From the NCBI GenBank assembly GCA_947172415.1, contig OX359197.1, positions 3,906,001 to 3,970,000 of the forward strand: 64,000 nt of DNA, given 5' to 3'. The notes below the pieces were generated by a model. It saw only the letters and a list, made by a program, of their open reading frames with translations. It ran no database searches and was not told the DNA's origin. Source of the DNA: Chondrosia reniformis (lineage: Eukaryota; Porifera; Demospongiae; Chondrillida; Chondrillidae). The position numbers were made by a program, and so were the translations under genes. This document shows, piece after piece, positions 22,075-32,561 of the stretch (position 1 is its first letter; each line of letters opens with the position of its first letter).

Positions 22075-22575
22075 TTAGAATGGTATTTTGTTGTTTGAAT
22101 GTTATAGTTGTATGTACTAATAGTATGTACTAGTTGTGTGTAATTGTTGTATGTACTAGTTCTATGTACTAGTTGTATGTAGTAGTTGTATGTTCTTAGT
22201 GTATTAACTAGTTGTATGTACTAGTTGTATGTACTAGTTGTATGTACTCTTTGTATGTATATACTAATTGTAAGTACTAGGTGTATGTACTATTTATAGG
22301 AACCAGTTATATGTGTATGTGCTAGTTATATGTACTAGTTGGGTACTTTTATAGGTACTAGTTGTAAGTTCTAGTACTAGTAAAATTAGGTACTAAGTAG
22401 GTACTAGTTGTAAGTACTAATTGCATATACTAGTTGTATGTACTAGTTGTATACCAGTTGTATGTACTAGTTGTATGTGCCAGTTGTATCAACTAGTAAT
22501 ATGTTCTAGTACAAGTTATATTTAATCGTTATATTTACTAGTTGTTTGTACTAGTACAAGTTATATTTATTAGAT
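22075..22575 (+). repeat. 13-bp minisatellite array, forward
   Basis: Forward array. The segment from about 22,340 repeats the higher-order block seen at 419 and 2,010. Confidence 0.95.
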
Positions 22576-22822
22576 GTGAGCGCCGCCAGTAGAAATTGCA
22601 GAAAATAGCTTCAGTTATTTATGGAAAAATGGCTGTCATATTTTTTAATACGGTAAAAATGTATACGGTGCGATAATTTTAATCGACCATATCCCTTCGT
22701 AATAAAAGAAATTTCGTTTAACCTGAGTACAAACGTTCTCTAAGGGCCATAAAGACATTTGCTAAGAAAAAGTCGGTTTCTGTTGGGGGCCATTTTCTGC
22801 GGTTTCTACTGACGGCGCTCAC
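22576..22822 (+). mobile_element. MITE, copy 3 (complete, 247 bp)
   Basis: Terminal inverted repeats of about 30 bp: GTGAGCGCCGCCAGTAGAAA at the left, TTTCTACTGACGGCGCTCAC at the right. Flanked by AGAT at 22,572-22,575 and 22,823-22,826. No coding capacity. Superfamily not assigned; a 4-bp duplication is only suggestive. Confidence 0.9.
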
Positions 22823-22826
22823 AGAT

Positions 22827-25366
22827 ATATTTACCAGTTATATTTACTAGTTGTTTGTACTGGTTGTATGTACTACTTGTATGTACTAGTTGTAGCACTA
22901 ATTGTATGGACTAGTTGTATGTACTAGATGTATATACTAATTGTGTGAAATAATTATACGTCATAGTAGGAGTTCTAGTTTAATGTACTAGTTGTATGGA
23001 CTATTTATATGCACTAGGTAAATGTGTATGTCATAGTATTAGGTACTAGTTGTATGTGCTGGTTGTATTAACTAGTGGTATGTTCTAGTTATATATACTA
23101 TGGATGTACTATTTATATGGACTAGTTGTAGGCATTAGTTGCATGTACTACTTGTATGTACTAAATGTGAGTAATTGTTGTATGTACTAGTTCTATGTAC
23201 TAGTTGTATGTACAAGCACTAGCTATATTAACTAGTTGTAGGTACTAGTTGTAGGTACTAATTGTATGTACTAGTTGTATATACTAGTCATAGTACTAGT
23301 TTTATGTTCAAGTTGTAATACTAGTTGTATGTACTAGCTGTATGCACTATATAGTTGTATCTACTAGTTGTATTTACTAATTGTATGCAGTAGTTTTATG
23401 TACTTCTTGTAAGAAATAGTTGTGTGTATATACTAGTTGTAGGTACAAATTGTATGTCCTAGTTGTATGTACTAGTTTTATGTACTAGTACTTGTAATAT
23501 ATTTACTAGTTGCATTTGCTAGTTGTATGTACCAGTACTGGTTATATTTACTAGTTGTATGTACTAGTTGCATGTAGAAGTTCTTGTTATATTAACTAGT
23601 TGTAAGTATAAACTAGTTGTATGTACTCAATTGTATGTACTAGTTGAATGTACTAGTTATATGAACTAGTTATGCACTAGTTGTGTGTACAAGTTGTATG
23701 TAATAACTGTATGTATTAGGTGTGTACTAGTTGAATGTTCTAGTTCTAAAGCTAGTTGAATGTACTAGTGCTGGTATTATTTACTAGATGTAGGCACTAG
23801 TTTTATGTACTAGTTGTATGTACTAGTACAAATTATATATACTAATTATAGGTATTAGTTGTATGTACTAGTTGTATGTATGTAGGCGTTGTATGTACTA
23901 ACTGTTTGAACTAGTTGCATGTACTAGTTTTATGTACTAGGTGTATGTACTAGTTTTATGTACTAGGTGTATGTACTAATTTTATGTAATAGTTGTATGT
24001 ACTAGTTGTATTTACTAGTTGTATGAACAAGTTGTATATACTAGTACTAGTACTCGTTATATTCAGTAGTAGTAATAGTTGGAAGTCTAGTTTGATGTAC
24101 TAGTTGTATGTACTATTTATATGTACTAGTTATATGTGAATGTTCTAGTCATAGGCACTAATTGTAAGTACAAATTGTATGAACTAGTTGTTACTACTAG
24201 TTGTATGTGCAAGTTGTATGTACTAGTTGTATGTACTAGTCTTATGAACTATTGTTGGTACTTGTTGGTCATACTAGTAGAATGTACTAGTTGTGTGTAC
24301 TAGTTGTATGTACTACTTATATGCACTAGTTGTATGTACTGGTTAAAGGTACTAGTTGTATATCCTAGTTTTCAGTTGTACGTACAAATTATGTGTACTA
24401 ATTGGTTGTATTAGTTGTAGAACTATTTGTGTGTACTAGTTTAAAGCACTAGTTGTATGTACTAGCACGAGTTATAATAACTAGTAGGTACTAGTTGAAT
24501 GTACTAATTGCATGTAGTAATTGAATGCTCTATATAATTGAATGAACTATATGTATGTACTAGTTGTATATACTAGTTGTATGCACTAGTTGTAAGAACT
24601 AGTTATATGTACTAGTAGAAGTTATGTTTACTAGTTTTAGGTATTAGTTGCATGTACTAGTTGTATGTAGTAGTTGTATGTTCTAATTGTATGAACTAGT
24701 TGTATGTACCACCTGTATGGACTAGTTATATACTAGGTGTATATGTACTTGTTGTATGTAATAGTTGTATGTCCTAGTTGTATGTACTTGGTGTATGTAG
24801 TAGTTGTATGTTCTAATTGTTTGAACTAGTTCTATGTACTAATTGTATTTACCAGTTATGTACTAGTTATATGAACTAGTTTTATGTCCTAGTTGAATGT
24901 GCTACTTGTATGTACTAGGTGTATATACTAGTTATGTGTACTAGTTATAAGTTCTAGTTGTAGTAATACTAGATACTAAGTAGGTATTAGTTGTATGTAC
25001 AAGTTCTAGTTATATTAACTAGCTGTAAGTACTAGTTATATGTATTAGTTGAGTGTAATAATTGCATGTACTAATTATATATAATAATTGTATGTACGAG
25101 TTGTATATACTAGTTATTGTACTAGCTGTATATACTAGTTGTATATACTAGTTATTTTACTAGCTGTATATACTAGTTGTATGTACTAGTAGTATTAACT
25201 AGTGGTATGTACTAGTACTGGTAATATTTACTAACTGTAGGCACTAGGTTTATGTACTAGTTGTACGTACTAGCACTGGTAATATATACAAGTTGTAGGT
25301 ACTATTTGTATGTAGTAGTACAAGTTATATATACTAGTTGAAGGTACTAGGTAGGTATTAGTAGTA
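22827..25366 (+). repeat. 13-bp minisatellite array, forward
   Basis: Forward array. The segment 23,205-23,520 is matched in reverse complement at about 33,570-33,830 (shared rare features: CACTATATAGTTGTATCTAC, CTTGTAAGAAATAGTTG). No gene. Confidence 0.95.
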
Positions 25367-25492
25367 GCAAAGGTGTTGTATGATTCATGCATAGCTAATG
25401 CTTCACTGTGTAACATACCTTTCTTGTTTGTCTACTTTTTGGACCATCCCTACATCTTCACTATTTTTGTAGAAAATTTTTAATATTTCTAG
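25367..25492 (+). mobile_element. foldback family, copy F: a single palindrome arm
   Basis: Begins in the loop of the family palindrome (GCAAAGGTGTTGTATGATTC) and runs through one arm only, ending AATATTTCTAG. The rest of the element is absent. Confidence 0.85.
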
Positions 25493-26710
25493 TGTATATA
25501 CTAGTTGTAGGTACTAATTGTATGTCCTGGTTGTATGGACTAGTTTTATGTACTAGTACTTGTAATATATTTACTAGTTGCATTTGCTAGTTTTGTGTAC
25601 TAGTACTTGTAATATATTTACTAGTTGCATTTGCTAGTTTTGTGTACTAGTACTTGTTATATTTACTAGTTGCATTTACTAGTTTTGTGTACTAATACTT
25701 GTTATATTTACTAGTTGTATGTACTAGTTGTATGTACTAGTTGTAGGTACTAGTTATATGTACTAGTTGAATGTAATAGTTGCCTGTACTAATTGTATAT
25801 AATAGTTGTATGTACCAGTTGTATGTACTAGTTATGTTTACTAGTTGTATGTACTAGTAGGATTAACTAGAGGTATGTACAAGTACCAGTACTATTTAGT
25901 AACTGTAGGCACTAGTTGTATGTACTAGTTGTACGTACTAGCACTGGTTATATTTACTATTTGAAGGTACTAGTTGCATGTAATAGTTGAATGTAATAGT
26001 TGTATGAACTAGTTGTATGTACTAGTACAATTTCTGAATGAACTAGTTTTATGTACTAGTTGTATGTACTAGTTATATACCAGTTGTATGTATTAGTTGT
26101 ATATACTAATTGTATGTACTAGTTGTGTGTACTAGTGGAATGTAATAACTGTAGGTATTAGTTATGTACTAGTTGCATGTACTTGTTGTAATAACTAGTT
26201 GTAGGTACTAGTTGTATGTAATAGTTGAATGTAATAGTTGTATGAACTAGTTGTATGTACTAGTACAAATTATATTTACTAATTATAGGTATTAGTTTTA
26301 TGTAGTAGATGTATGTTCTAATTGTTTGAACTAGTTCAATGTACTAACTGTATGTACTAGTTATGTTCTAGTTATATGAACTACTTTTAAGTACTAGTTC
26401 TGTGTACTAGTTGTATGTACTAGTTTTAAGAACTACTTGTATGTACTAGTTTTATGTACTATTTGTATGTAGTAATTGTATGTACTATTTATAGATGCCA
26501 TTTTTATGTGTATGCACTAGTTATATGTAATAGTTGGGTACTAGTTATAGGTACTAGTTGTAAGTTCTAGTACTAGTAAAACTAGTTACTAAGTAGGTAC
26601 TAGTTGTATGTACCAATTGCTTTTACTAGTTGTATGTCCTAGTTGCGTACCAGTTGTATGTAGAAGTGGTATGTGCTAGTTGTATGAACTAATTGTATTT
26701 ACTAGTACAA
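25493..26710 (+). repeat. 13-bp minisatellite array, forward
   Basis: Forward array. 25,498-26,366 is matched in reverse complement by 32,975-33,590. Contains a 52-bp higher-order repeat at 25,529-25,700. Confidence 0.95.
25529..25700 (+). repeat. 52-bp higher-order tandem repeat
   Basis: About three and a half copies of a four-unit block marked by ACTAGTACTTGTAATATATT and GTTGCATTTGCTAGTTTTG. Copies are much closer to each other than are the 13-mers within a block, so they arose by recent local duplication. Confidence 0.85.
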
Positions 26711-26880
26711 GTTATCTTTTTAAAGATTCATCTTTCGACTTATAGAGCGCCTAGAGACGCAGTTTTTTCCAATTCTTCTGTCTGCCAAACAGTTGGCAGA
26801 CAGAATTGGAAAAGAATTGGAAAAAACTGCATCTCTAGACACTCTAAAAGTCGAAAGATGAATCTTTACAAAGATAAGTT
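26711..26880. repeat. hairpin element with 76-bp arms
   Basis: Arms 26,713-26,788 and 26,793-26,878 are near-perfect reverse complements around a 4-nt loop (CTGCCAA ACAG TTGGCAG). The right arm has about 10 extra bp from a local AATTGGAAAA duplication. Flanks TAGTACAAGTTAT (26,704 and about 26,918) look duplicated. The open frame across it is only an effect of the palindrome. Either a MITE-like foldback or a long-hairpin RNA locus. Confidence 0.75.
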
Positions 26881-26916
26881 CCACGCAGTTAGAAGAAATC
26901 CTTCTTCCATTAGTAC

Positions 26917-27487
26917 AAGTTATATTTAATAGTTATATTTACTAGTTGTATGTACTAGTACCAGTTATATTTATTAGTTATATTGACTAGTTATATTTAC
27001 TAGTTGTTTGTACTGGTTGTATGTACTAGTTGTTTGCACTAGTTGTATGTATTAGATGTATGTACTTTTAAGTATAGTAGTTATTTGTACTAGTTATATG
27101 TACTAGTTGTATGTACTAGTTGTACGTACTAGTTGTGTCTACTATTTGTATGTGTGTACTAGTTGTATGTATTAGTTGTATTTACTAGTTTTATGTGCTA
27201 GTTTTATGTGCTATATTAGTTATATATACTAGTTGTTTTTACTAGTTGTATGTACTAGTACTAGTTATATTTACTTGTTATAAGTATATACTAGTTGTAT
27301 GTACTCAATTGTATGTACTGGTTTATGTACTAGTTGTGTGTAATTGTTGTATGCACTAGTTATATATTTACTAGTTGTACTTACTAGACGTATTTAGTAG
27401 TTGTATATATGTTCTGGTTGTATGTACCACTTGTATGTACTTTATAGCTATATGTAGTAGTTGTATGTACTAGTTGTATGTACAAAT
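26917..27487 (+). repeat. 13-bp minisatellite array, forward
   Basis: Last forward array stretch before the host-gene block. Confidence 0.95.
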
Positions 27488-27720
27488 GATTAGAAACAAT
27501 TAGCACACATGATTTCAGAAAAGAAGAGGCAACCATACGCAACAACAATTTACTGGATGAGATATATGCTCAATTTCTTACTATTGCGATCTGCCGTGAC
27601 ATGCCTAAGAGGATCTAGATACTAATCCAAAAAGCTAAGTGTACCAGACTTCATCAAGCTAACAAATTCTGAGCCTAGAATCTGACATGTTTTTTAGGGG
27701 CTGCCATAGGCGGCCTCCTC
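27488..27720. other. unassigned unique sequence
   Basis: Non-array sequence between the array and the 3' flank of the Ig/FN3 gene. A 34-codon + strand stretch (RKEEATIRNNNLLDEIYAQF...) ends at a stop near 27,620; no family recognised. Confidence 0.4.
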
Positions 27721-28155
27721 TTGTTTTCATAACACGATTTATGTATGGCTTCATGCTACGGATATATATATATACATATATACATATATATGGATATATA
27801 TATATAATAACCTCTAATAAAGGGTGCAAGTTACTGACAAATCTTTATATATAAAACTAAAATTACAATCAAGTACTACACAGTACAAGTTACAAATTTA
27901 TGAGAACCAACTGACTATACAATATTAAAATTACAATCAAGTACTAGCTACACAGTTCCAGTTACAAATTTAAAGAGATCCAAGTGACCCCTATAGGATA
28001 ATCAGTATTTTAAATAGTACGTATAGTTGCAGACTTTCAAATCCTCAACTACTGCATAGAGAGTAGTAGTTGATACAGATCATCCAATTGCAATGTAGAA
28101 CACATGGCCTACCAATTACCTTTTCACACCTAAGTATATAGACTGAAGATGATGC
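27721..28155. repeat. 3'-flank repeat of the Ig/FN3 gene, copy 1
   Basis: Direct repeat of 32,562-32,968, from TTGTTTTCATAAC to GACTGAAGATGATGC. About 95 percent alike apart from a TA-microsatellite length change. It lies just downstream of the minus-strand gene, so it is 3' UTR or 3' flank. Confidence 0.9.
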
Positions 28156-28286
28156 ATTTGCATGAATATATCAACAAAGGTTCCAGTGTTAAAGGGGTCT
28201 CAGGTAATAACCACGTCCACAGCAGACTTGATTTACCTTGCGAGTGAGCTAAGAATACCGACAGTTGGTTGCATGCATTCACATAA

Positions 28287-28570
28287 TCAACAGGGTTGGA
28301 GACTTCCTTTAGTAACACTTCCTTCTCCAATATTGTTGTTGGCACTAACTCCAATGGTGTACACTGTGTTTACAGCTAAATTACTAATCACAGTCTGTCT
28401 CTTCTGATTAGATACATTTAAACTTTTTGATTCATTTTCTTCGCTTTGATACCTTACTGTATATCCAGTGTGAGGTAGTCTACCAATAAACTGTTCTGTT
28501 ATGCTCCACTGAACTGTTATACTGTTGCAGGTGATGTGTGAGAAGGAAACAGAATCTGGTGCTTCAGGAA
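28287..28570 (-). CDS. Ig/FN3 gene, FN3 exon 4 (last seen)
   Basis: Acceptor CTCTTTCAG before 28,570, phase 1 entry. The translation V-PEAPDSVSFSHITCNSITVQWS, then GYTVRYQ and TVISNLAVNTVYTIGVSANN, is a complete fibronectin type III fold: the Trp of strand B, the Tyr of strand C, the Leu and Tyr of strands E and F. The frame then ends at a TGA at 28,287-28,289. Either this is the last exon and the product is secreted (no membrane segment follows), or an unseen donor leads to a further exon. A good donor, AAG|GTAAAT, lies near 28,232 but in another frame. Confidence 0.7.
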
Positions 28571-28649
28571 CTGAAAGAGCAATCAAGAAATATAATTTAC
28601 AGTAAATTTTAATGAATCTTTGTCAAAAATTCCAACATATCAGACTTAC

Positions 28650-28973
28650 CATCATATGTAATCCAAACTCTCTCACTAAATTCTCCCATTCCAGCATCAG
28701 AAATGGCTGCTATCCAAACGTTATAGGTCACTCTACTACTTGGAGTAGTCAAGACTACTAGTTTAGTGTATATATGTTTTATTTTTGTTGCTGTTATACT
28801 CTTTGTCATTATTGATGTTCCATTTAGACTAGTAACATTTACAGCATTACCATATTTGATAACATAGCTGTAGTTTGCACTGGAATTTGGTGATATCCAT
28901 GTAAAAGATTGTTTCACCTCATTACCCATTAACTCAGTTTTACTGATATTGACCTCTGTAATCTTTCCTGGCA
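28650..28973 (-). CDS. Ig/FN3 gene, FN3 exon 3
   Basis: Acceptor TTTCTGTAG before 28,973 and donor G|GTAAGT after 28,650; 324 bp, phase 1-1. Translation PGKITEVNISKTELMGNEVK, SFTWISPNSSANYSYVIKYG, then VTYNVWIAAISDAGMGEFSE is an FN3 domain, with several N-glycosylation sequons (NSS, NYS, NVT, NGT). An extracellular adhesion or receptor-like role follows from the domain type. Confidence 0.8.
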
Positions 28974-28989
28974 CTACAGAAATAACAGC

Positions 28990-29147
28990 ACATATACAGT
29001 ATGTGTATTGTTAAAGTTAAAGGAGATTATTGTAATTTCAGTCTTGTTGATTGTACTAATAGTACAGTTGTATCTGTAGTGTTCTGATGATTTCTTGATA
29101 GTGATGCCTTTTGGAAAGTTTGGGTCTATCTGGAGTGCGGTATTATC
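28990..29147 (-). other. possible extra exon of the Ig/FN3 gene
   Basis: An open stretch (NTALQIDPNFPKGITIKKSS, then YRYNCTISTINK) follows an acceptor-like TTGTGTAG in phase 1, but no donor in matching phase was found and no domain is recognised. Doubtful. Confidence 0.3.
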
Positions 29148-29494
29148 TACACAATTGTTTAATTTTATTAGTATATGATCATCTACGTACATGTGGACAA
29201 ATAAACTGTTATGTACACCTTATATAGTACATATATGCAAAACACAGATGAATTAATATTGCAACAACAGTGCTGTTATATGAATATAAGAAAAAATTAT
29301 CCATCAAACTACTGCGACTCCTTAGTTGTCTACCTATGTGGTTATGTACAATTGTGAATACATTACATTTCACAGTACTCATATTTGTGAATGACAGGAA
29401 TTATATATGCATATACCTAAGGTCCTTCATACACATTCCTCAAATGTTTGTTTAGATTATATGTACGTACGTATGTACAGTATGTGCTACTTAC

Positions 29495-29773
29495 TCCTTT
29501 CCTCAATTGTATAATTCATAACCACAAATGGTCCAACTCCTAAATCATTCACAGCCATCACTCTAAACATATATTTTGTCTTGGGTATCAACTGTGCTAC
29601 GTGCAGATTCAAAGTAGTAGTACTTAGTTTTATGGAGGTGTTAGTGATTAAATAAATGTATTCAACAACATAACCAGTGATGGGGAGATCTTGAGTGACA
29701 CTTGGGGACTTCCATAAAATGTACACATTACAAAATATTCCAGCAATGTTTACCTCTAAGGGAGCTGGTGGTT
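29495..29773 (-). CDS. Ig/FN3 gene, FN3 exon 2
   Basis: Acceptor CAACTACAG before 29,773 and donor GTAAGT after 29,495; 279 bp, phase 1-1. Translation PPAPLEVNIAGIFCNVYILW, then PITGYVVEYIYLI and LIPKTKYMFRVMAVNDLGVG is a standard FN3 domain, with the NDLGVG turn. An internal ATG makes a shorter open frame from 29,726, but the domain clearly begins upstream. Confidence 0.85.
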
Positions 29774-30184
29774 CTGTAGTTGTTATAAGAAGTTAACATA
29801 CACTCAATGCAAATCCAGTAAGCAAATGTATACTTTTTATTAACATGTATACTGTACATATATAACTAGAAATATTAAAAATTTTCTACAAAAATAGTGA
29901 AGATGTAGGGATGGCACAAAAAGTAGAGAAACAAGAAAGGGATGTTACACAGTGAAGCATTAGCTATGCATGAATCATACAACACCCTTGCTTGTAGGAT
30001 TCATGTATAGCTAATGCTTCACTGTGTAACATCCCTTTCTTGTTTCTCTACTTTTTTGCCATCCCTACATCTTCACTATTTTTGTAGAAAATTTTTAATA
30101 TTTCTAGTTTCTCTAGTTTTTATGGAGCATGGGTTAGGAATTAGATTCGTAATAAAGCCATTTTGGTTGCGTAATATTCGACCG

Positions 30185-30340
30185 AATATGACGTCATTAA
30201 AATGACGACTTTATTGAGGCCTTTACTCTAGGGCCATGAAAACCGTCATGCTCAATAATAGCAATATCGAATACAGCTCGGAAAATTTGCAGTAGTTTAG
30301 TTCAGCAATTAATCCGAAAGTTTATATAATTTTTTAGTTA
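30185..30340 (+). promoter_or_regulatory. promoter-like block of the foldback family
   Basis: Read toward the microexon, this block has TGACGTCA (a consensus CRE, CREB/ATF site), an A/T stretch TTTATATAATTTTTTAG, and then the ATG. The CRE is kept in four of five copies. A promoter function is inferred only from order and conservation. Confidence 0.4.
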
Positions 30341-30396
30341 TGGCTGACGAAGAAGAAGAAGAAGAATATGAAGAAGACGAAAATGGGAATTTTTAA
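30340..30396 (+). CDS. acidic micro-ORF of the foldback family
   Basis: ATG to TAA encodes MADEEEEEEYEEDENGNF (18 residues), too short for the usual cut-offs. The same sequence is recognisable in every full copy. In A and C it is disrupted within the GAA run; in B and D the frame is open and longer but ATG is ACA. A TTTTTTAG just before it could be a splice acceptor, so it may be a relic of an acidic exon rather than a gene. Function unknown. Confidence 0.35.
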   Translation: MADEEEEEEYEEDENGNF

Positions 30397-30593
30397 AGTT
30401 TATTATTTCGCCAGCTGGATATATTCGCTTGCCTTTAAGGTCTATTTAGAGCATATAAATTGTATATTTAGCTAAACATAGCCTTGTTTTGTCGATTTTC
30501 GGCCTATTTCGGGATTTTGCTCCTATACCGATGTACGGGGAAAACGAAAAAAACGTGTCTTCCCTAAATAGGGAGTACTTCCGTACTCCTTGA

Positions 30594-30613
30594 TAATAAT
30601 AATAATAATAAAG
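30594..30613. repeat. TAA microsatellite
   Basis: About seven ATA/TAA units directly at the end of foldback copy E. Confidence 0.9.
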
Positions 30614-31146
30614 TATTATACACAATGCAATTTACAAAATGCTAATAATTGCAGTGTCTAATAGCACAAAATTAAGTGACTTACGTATATATATTTACTG
30701 TCCATGTGTAAATTAAGCCAGACATTTCAATGACACTGTAGCCATTGGCATCAGCAATACAATAAATATTGGTTATCACTCATAACCATCACTTTACATT
30801 GTTGGGATTAGAACTAGTAGGTTACATACTAATTACTAAACTAAAGTCTCCTTTGTACTAATTAGTGGAGAATTATTTACCCTGACTGTTGGAGTCTAGC
30901 TCATTTCACAGTCACGATAAATGGATGAAATGGTTAGCTATTAAACACATATACATAAAATTACTTACCTACTGTACGTATAGAATATACGGTGGGAACT
31001 AATACATGTATATAGATACATTATCAGATATATATCAGAACCCTATCTTATTTCTTTTTTGGATTATCATAGTGTATCAAACGTTACAACTATGATGAAT
31101 TAACTTTTGTGTCAAACTGCGTACGTATTATATATAGTTACATTAC
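30614..31146 (-). other. intron of the Ig/FN3 gene, with a possible relic exon
   Basis: AT-rich intronic sequence. At about 30,690-30,770 the minus strand reads IYCIADANGYSVIEM, recalling the YxCxAxNxxG end of an Ig domain, but all frames upstream are closed, so at most a decayed exon. Confidence 0.35.
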
Positions 31147-31461
31147 CTGAATATATAGTCTCTGACATTCTCATGCTGTAAGTTCCTGATACACCTGATG
31201 AAACAGCTGATACCCAAATATAGTAGGTTGTACCTTCTGCAAGTCCACTCAGTGTAGTTGATGTACCAGTGATACCTGACACATTTAATGCCTAAGATGG
31301 TGGTTCTGTTGTAGTTCCACAACATGTAGAATACCACACAGTGTAATTTATTCCAGATCCAGGTACTGCAATCCATGAAATTTTCAATGACACAGATCCA
31401 TTATATATACTTCTTGTAATGTTGACACCTTGAATTTTAGATGGTGGAGGAGTTGGAGTAG
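31147..31461 (-). pseudogene. Ig/FN3 gene, FN3 exon 1 with an in-frame stop
   Basis: Acceptor ACATATTAG before 31,461 and donor G|GTAATG after 31,147; 315 bp, phase 1-1. Translation PPPSKIQGVNITRSIYNGSV, then LKISWIAVPGSGINYTVWYS and GLAEGTTYYIWVSAVSSGVS is an FN3 domain. An in-frame TAG at 31,292-31,294, after TTTEPPS, interrupts it. Everything on either side fits the fold, so the change looks recent: a null allele, a young pseudogene or a sequence error. Confidence 0.8.
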
Positions 31462-31700
31462 CTAATATGTAAAGGATGGTACCAGGATTAATTTATACAC
31501 ATATCATATTAAGGTGTTACCGTAGTTCTTCAGGGACCGGATAATGTACACCAAGTCCCACTCTTTGCTTTTGTAATATGTACATATTACTAAAATATAT
31601 TCACTATATAGACCTATGGTTGTGAGCTGAATCATAAATACACTTATAGGTGTATACAAAATAGGACAGCTACAGTATATAGTTTTATATACAAAGTTAC

Positions 31701-31970
31701 CAAGCACTACTGTGTAAGTTATGATCACTTCATTCCTATTAGTTACAAGACAAGAGTATGTTCCAGCATGAATTGTAGCAAATGTATAAAAACCTAATCT
31801 ACGTCCAGGAGCTATCCACACATCACCTGGAGTGGCTTTTACTATATTTCCTGTGATATACCACTTCTTGGAAGCTAGTGACCTGCTGCACCATAACTCT
31901 ACTGATTGACTAATGGTAGGTGTTGCAGTTATGTTGACTGAATAACCCGATCCAACTGTAATAGTTGTAG
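31701..31970 (-). CDS. Ig/FN3 gene, immunoglobulin-like exon
   Basis: Acceptor CCTCACACCAG before 31,970 and donor G|GTAACT after 31,701; 270 bp, phase 1-1. Translation TTITVGSGYSVNITATPTIS, VELWCSRSLASKKWYIT, then FATIHAGTYSCLVTNRNEVI. The Cys in ELWC and the Cys in TYSC form the Ig disulphide pair, with the Trp two strands on and the GTYSC strand-F signature. It is the most N-terminal domain seen. Confidence 0.8.
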
Positions 31971-32019
31971 CTGGTGTGAGGAAATAGCAAATCAAAGGAA
32001 TCTTCATATTAGGGATTAC

Positions 32020-32094
32020 ATTGAAATAATAAATAATAGAGAAAATGGCCAAAAGAATAGACATTTTTATCCATGCAAGCATATTGACATACAT
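32020..32094 (-). other. candidate signal-peptide exon
   Basis: ATG at 32,094 begins MYVNMLAWIKMSILLAIFSI, a hydrophobic leader. A GT-AG intron of 49 bp (32,019-31,971) would join it to the Ig exon, but it would end in phase 0 while the Ig exon starts in phase 1. Reading straight through without splicing keeps the frame. The true first exon is therefore unsettled. Confidence 0.35.
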
Positions 32095-32479
32095 ATTTAC
32101 GTATACTGGAGTTAATTATATTACATTATAGGATATATATAAGCAATGTCACATAAATATACATATAAAGTGCAATTTATAATATATCATAGCAATCTAA
32201 AATAATAAGATAGTGTAAATGATTAAATAATTCACAAGTATTTGGGAGGGACATGTGACTCAATTCAGTATATATGAAGAGACGTGAGGAATTGCATTTC
32301 CTGTTGTCACTGGGAGGCGATAAGGATGCGCTGTTACAGTACTAGCATATTACTGGAGCACTTAACATGTTGGACTATATATAGGCTGTAACATTTGAAC
32401 ATTACTATATATACTCTGGGTATTTCTCTGTACAGTGCTACATGGAGCCATTAGTCTCTTGTGTGCTTTGCACACAATG
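32095..32479. other. 5' flank of the Ig/FN3 gene
   Basis: AT-rich unique sequence; no exon or element recognised. Would include the promoter if the gene starts near 32,094. Confidence 0.4.
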
Positions 32480-32486
32480 CACTCTA

Positions 32487-32491
32487 ATAAC

Positions 32492-32525
<34 letters not shown>
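32487..32525. repeat. AAT microsatellite
   Basis: About 12 AAT units. The poly-Leu frame read here is an artefact of it. Confidence 0.95.
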
Positions 32526-32526
<1 letters not shown>

Positions 32527-32561
32527 GTATATATACTTTTGTATTTTACTGTAAAGTTCTA

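Larger units (their letters stand above)
29876..30593 (-). mobile_element. foldback family, copy E (complete, reverse)
   Basis: Element in reverse orientation inside an intron of the Ig/FN3 gene. The palindrome lies at 29,876-30,108 (arms about 110 bp, 21-nt loop at 29,977-29,997). Then TGACGTCA near 30,189, the microexon at 30,340 and the terminal hairpin near 30,569-30,591. The outer end adjoins TA and a TAA microsatellite. About 718 bp. Confidence 0.9.

Noticed and set aside
26693-26929. 78-codon open frame over the hairpin
   Set aside because: Product of the palindrome and flanking array; no similarity, not shared with other arrays.
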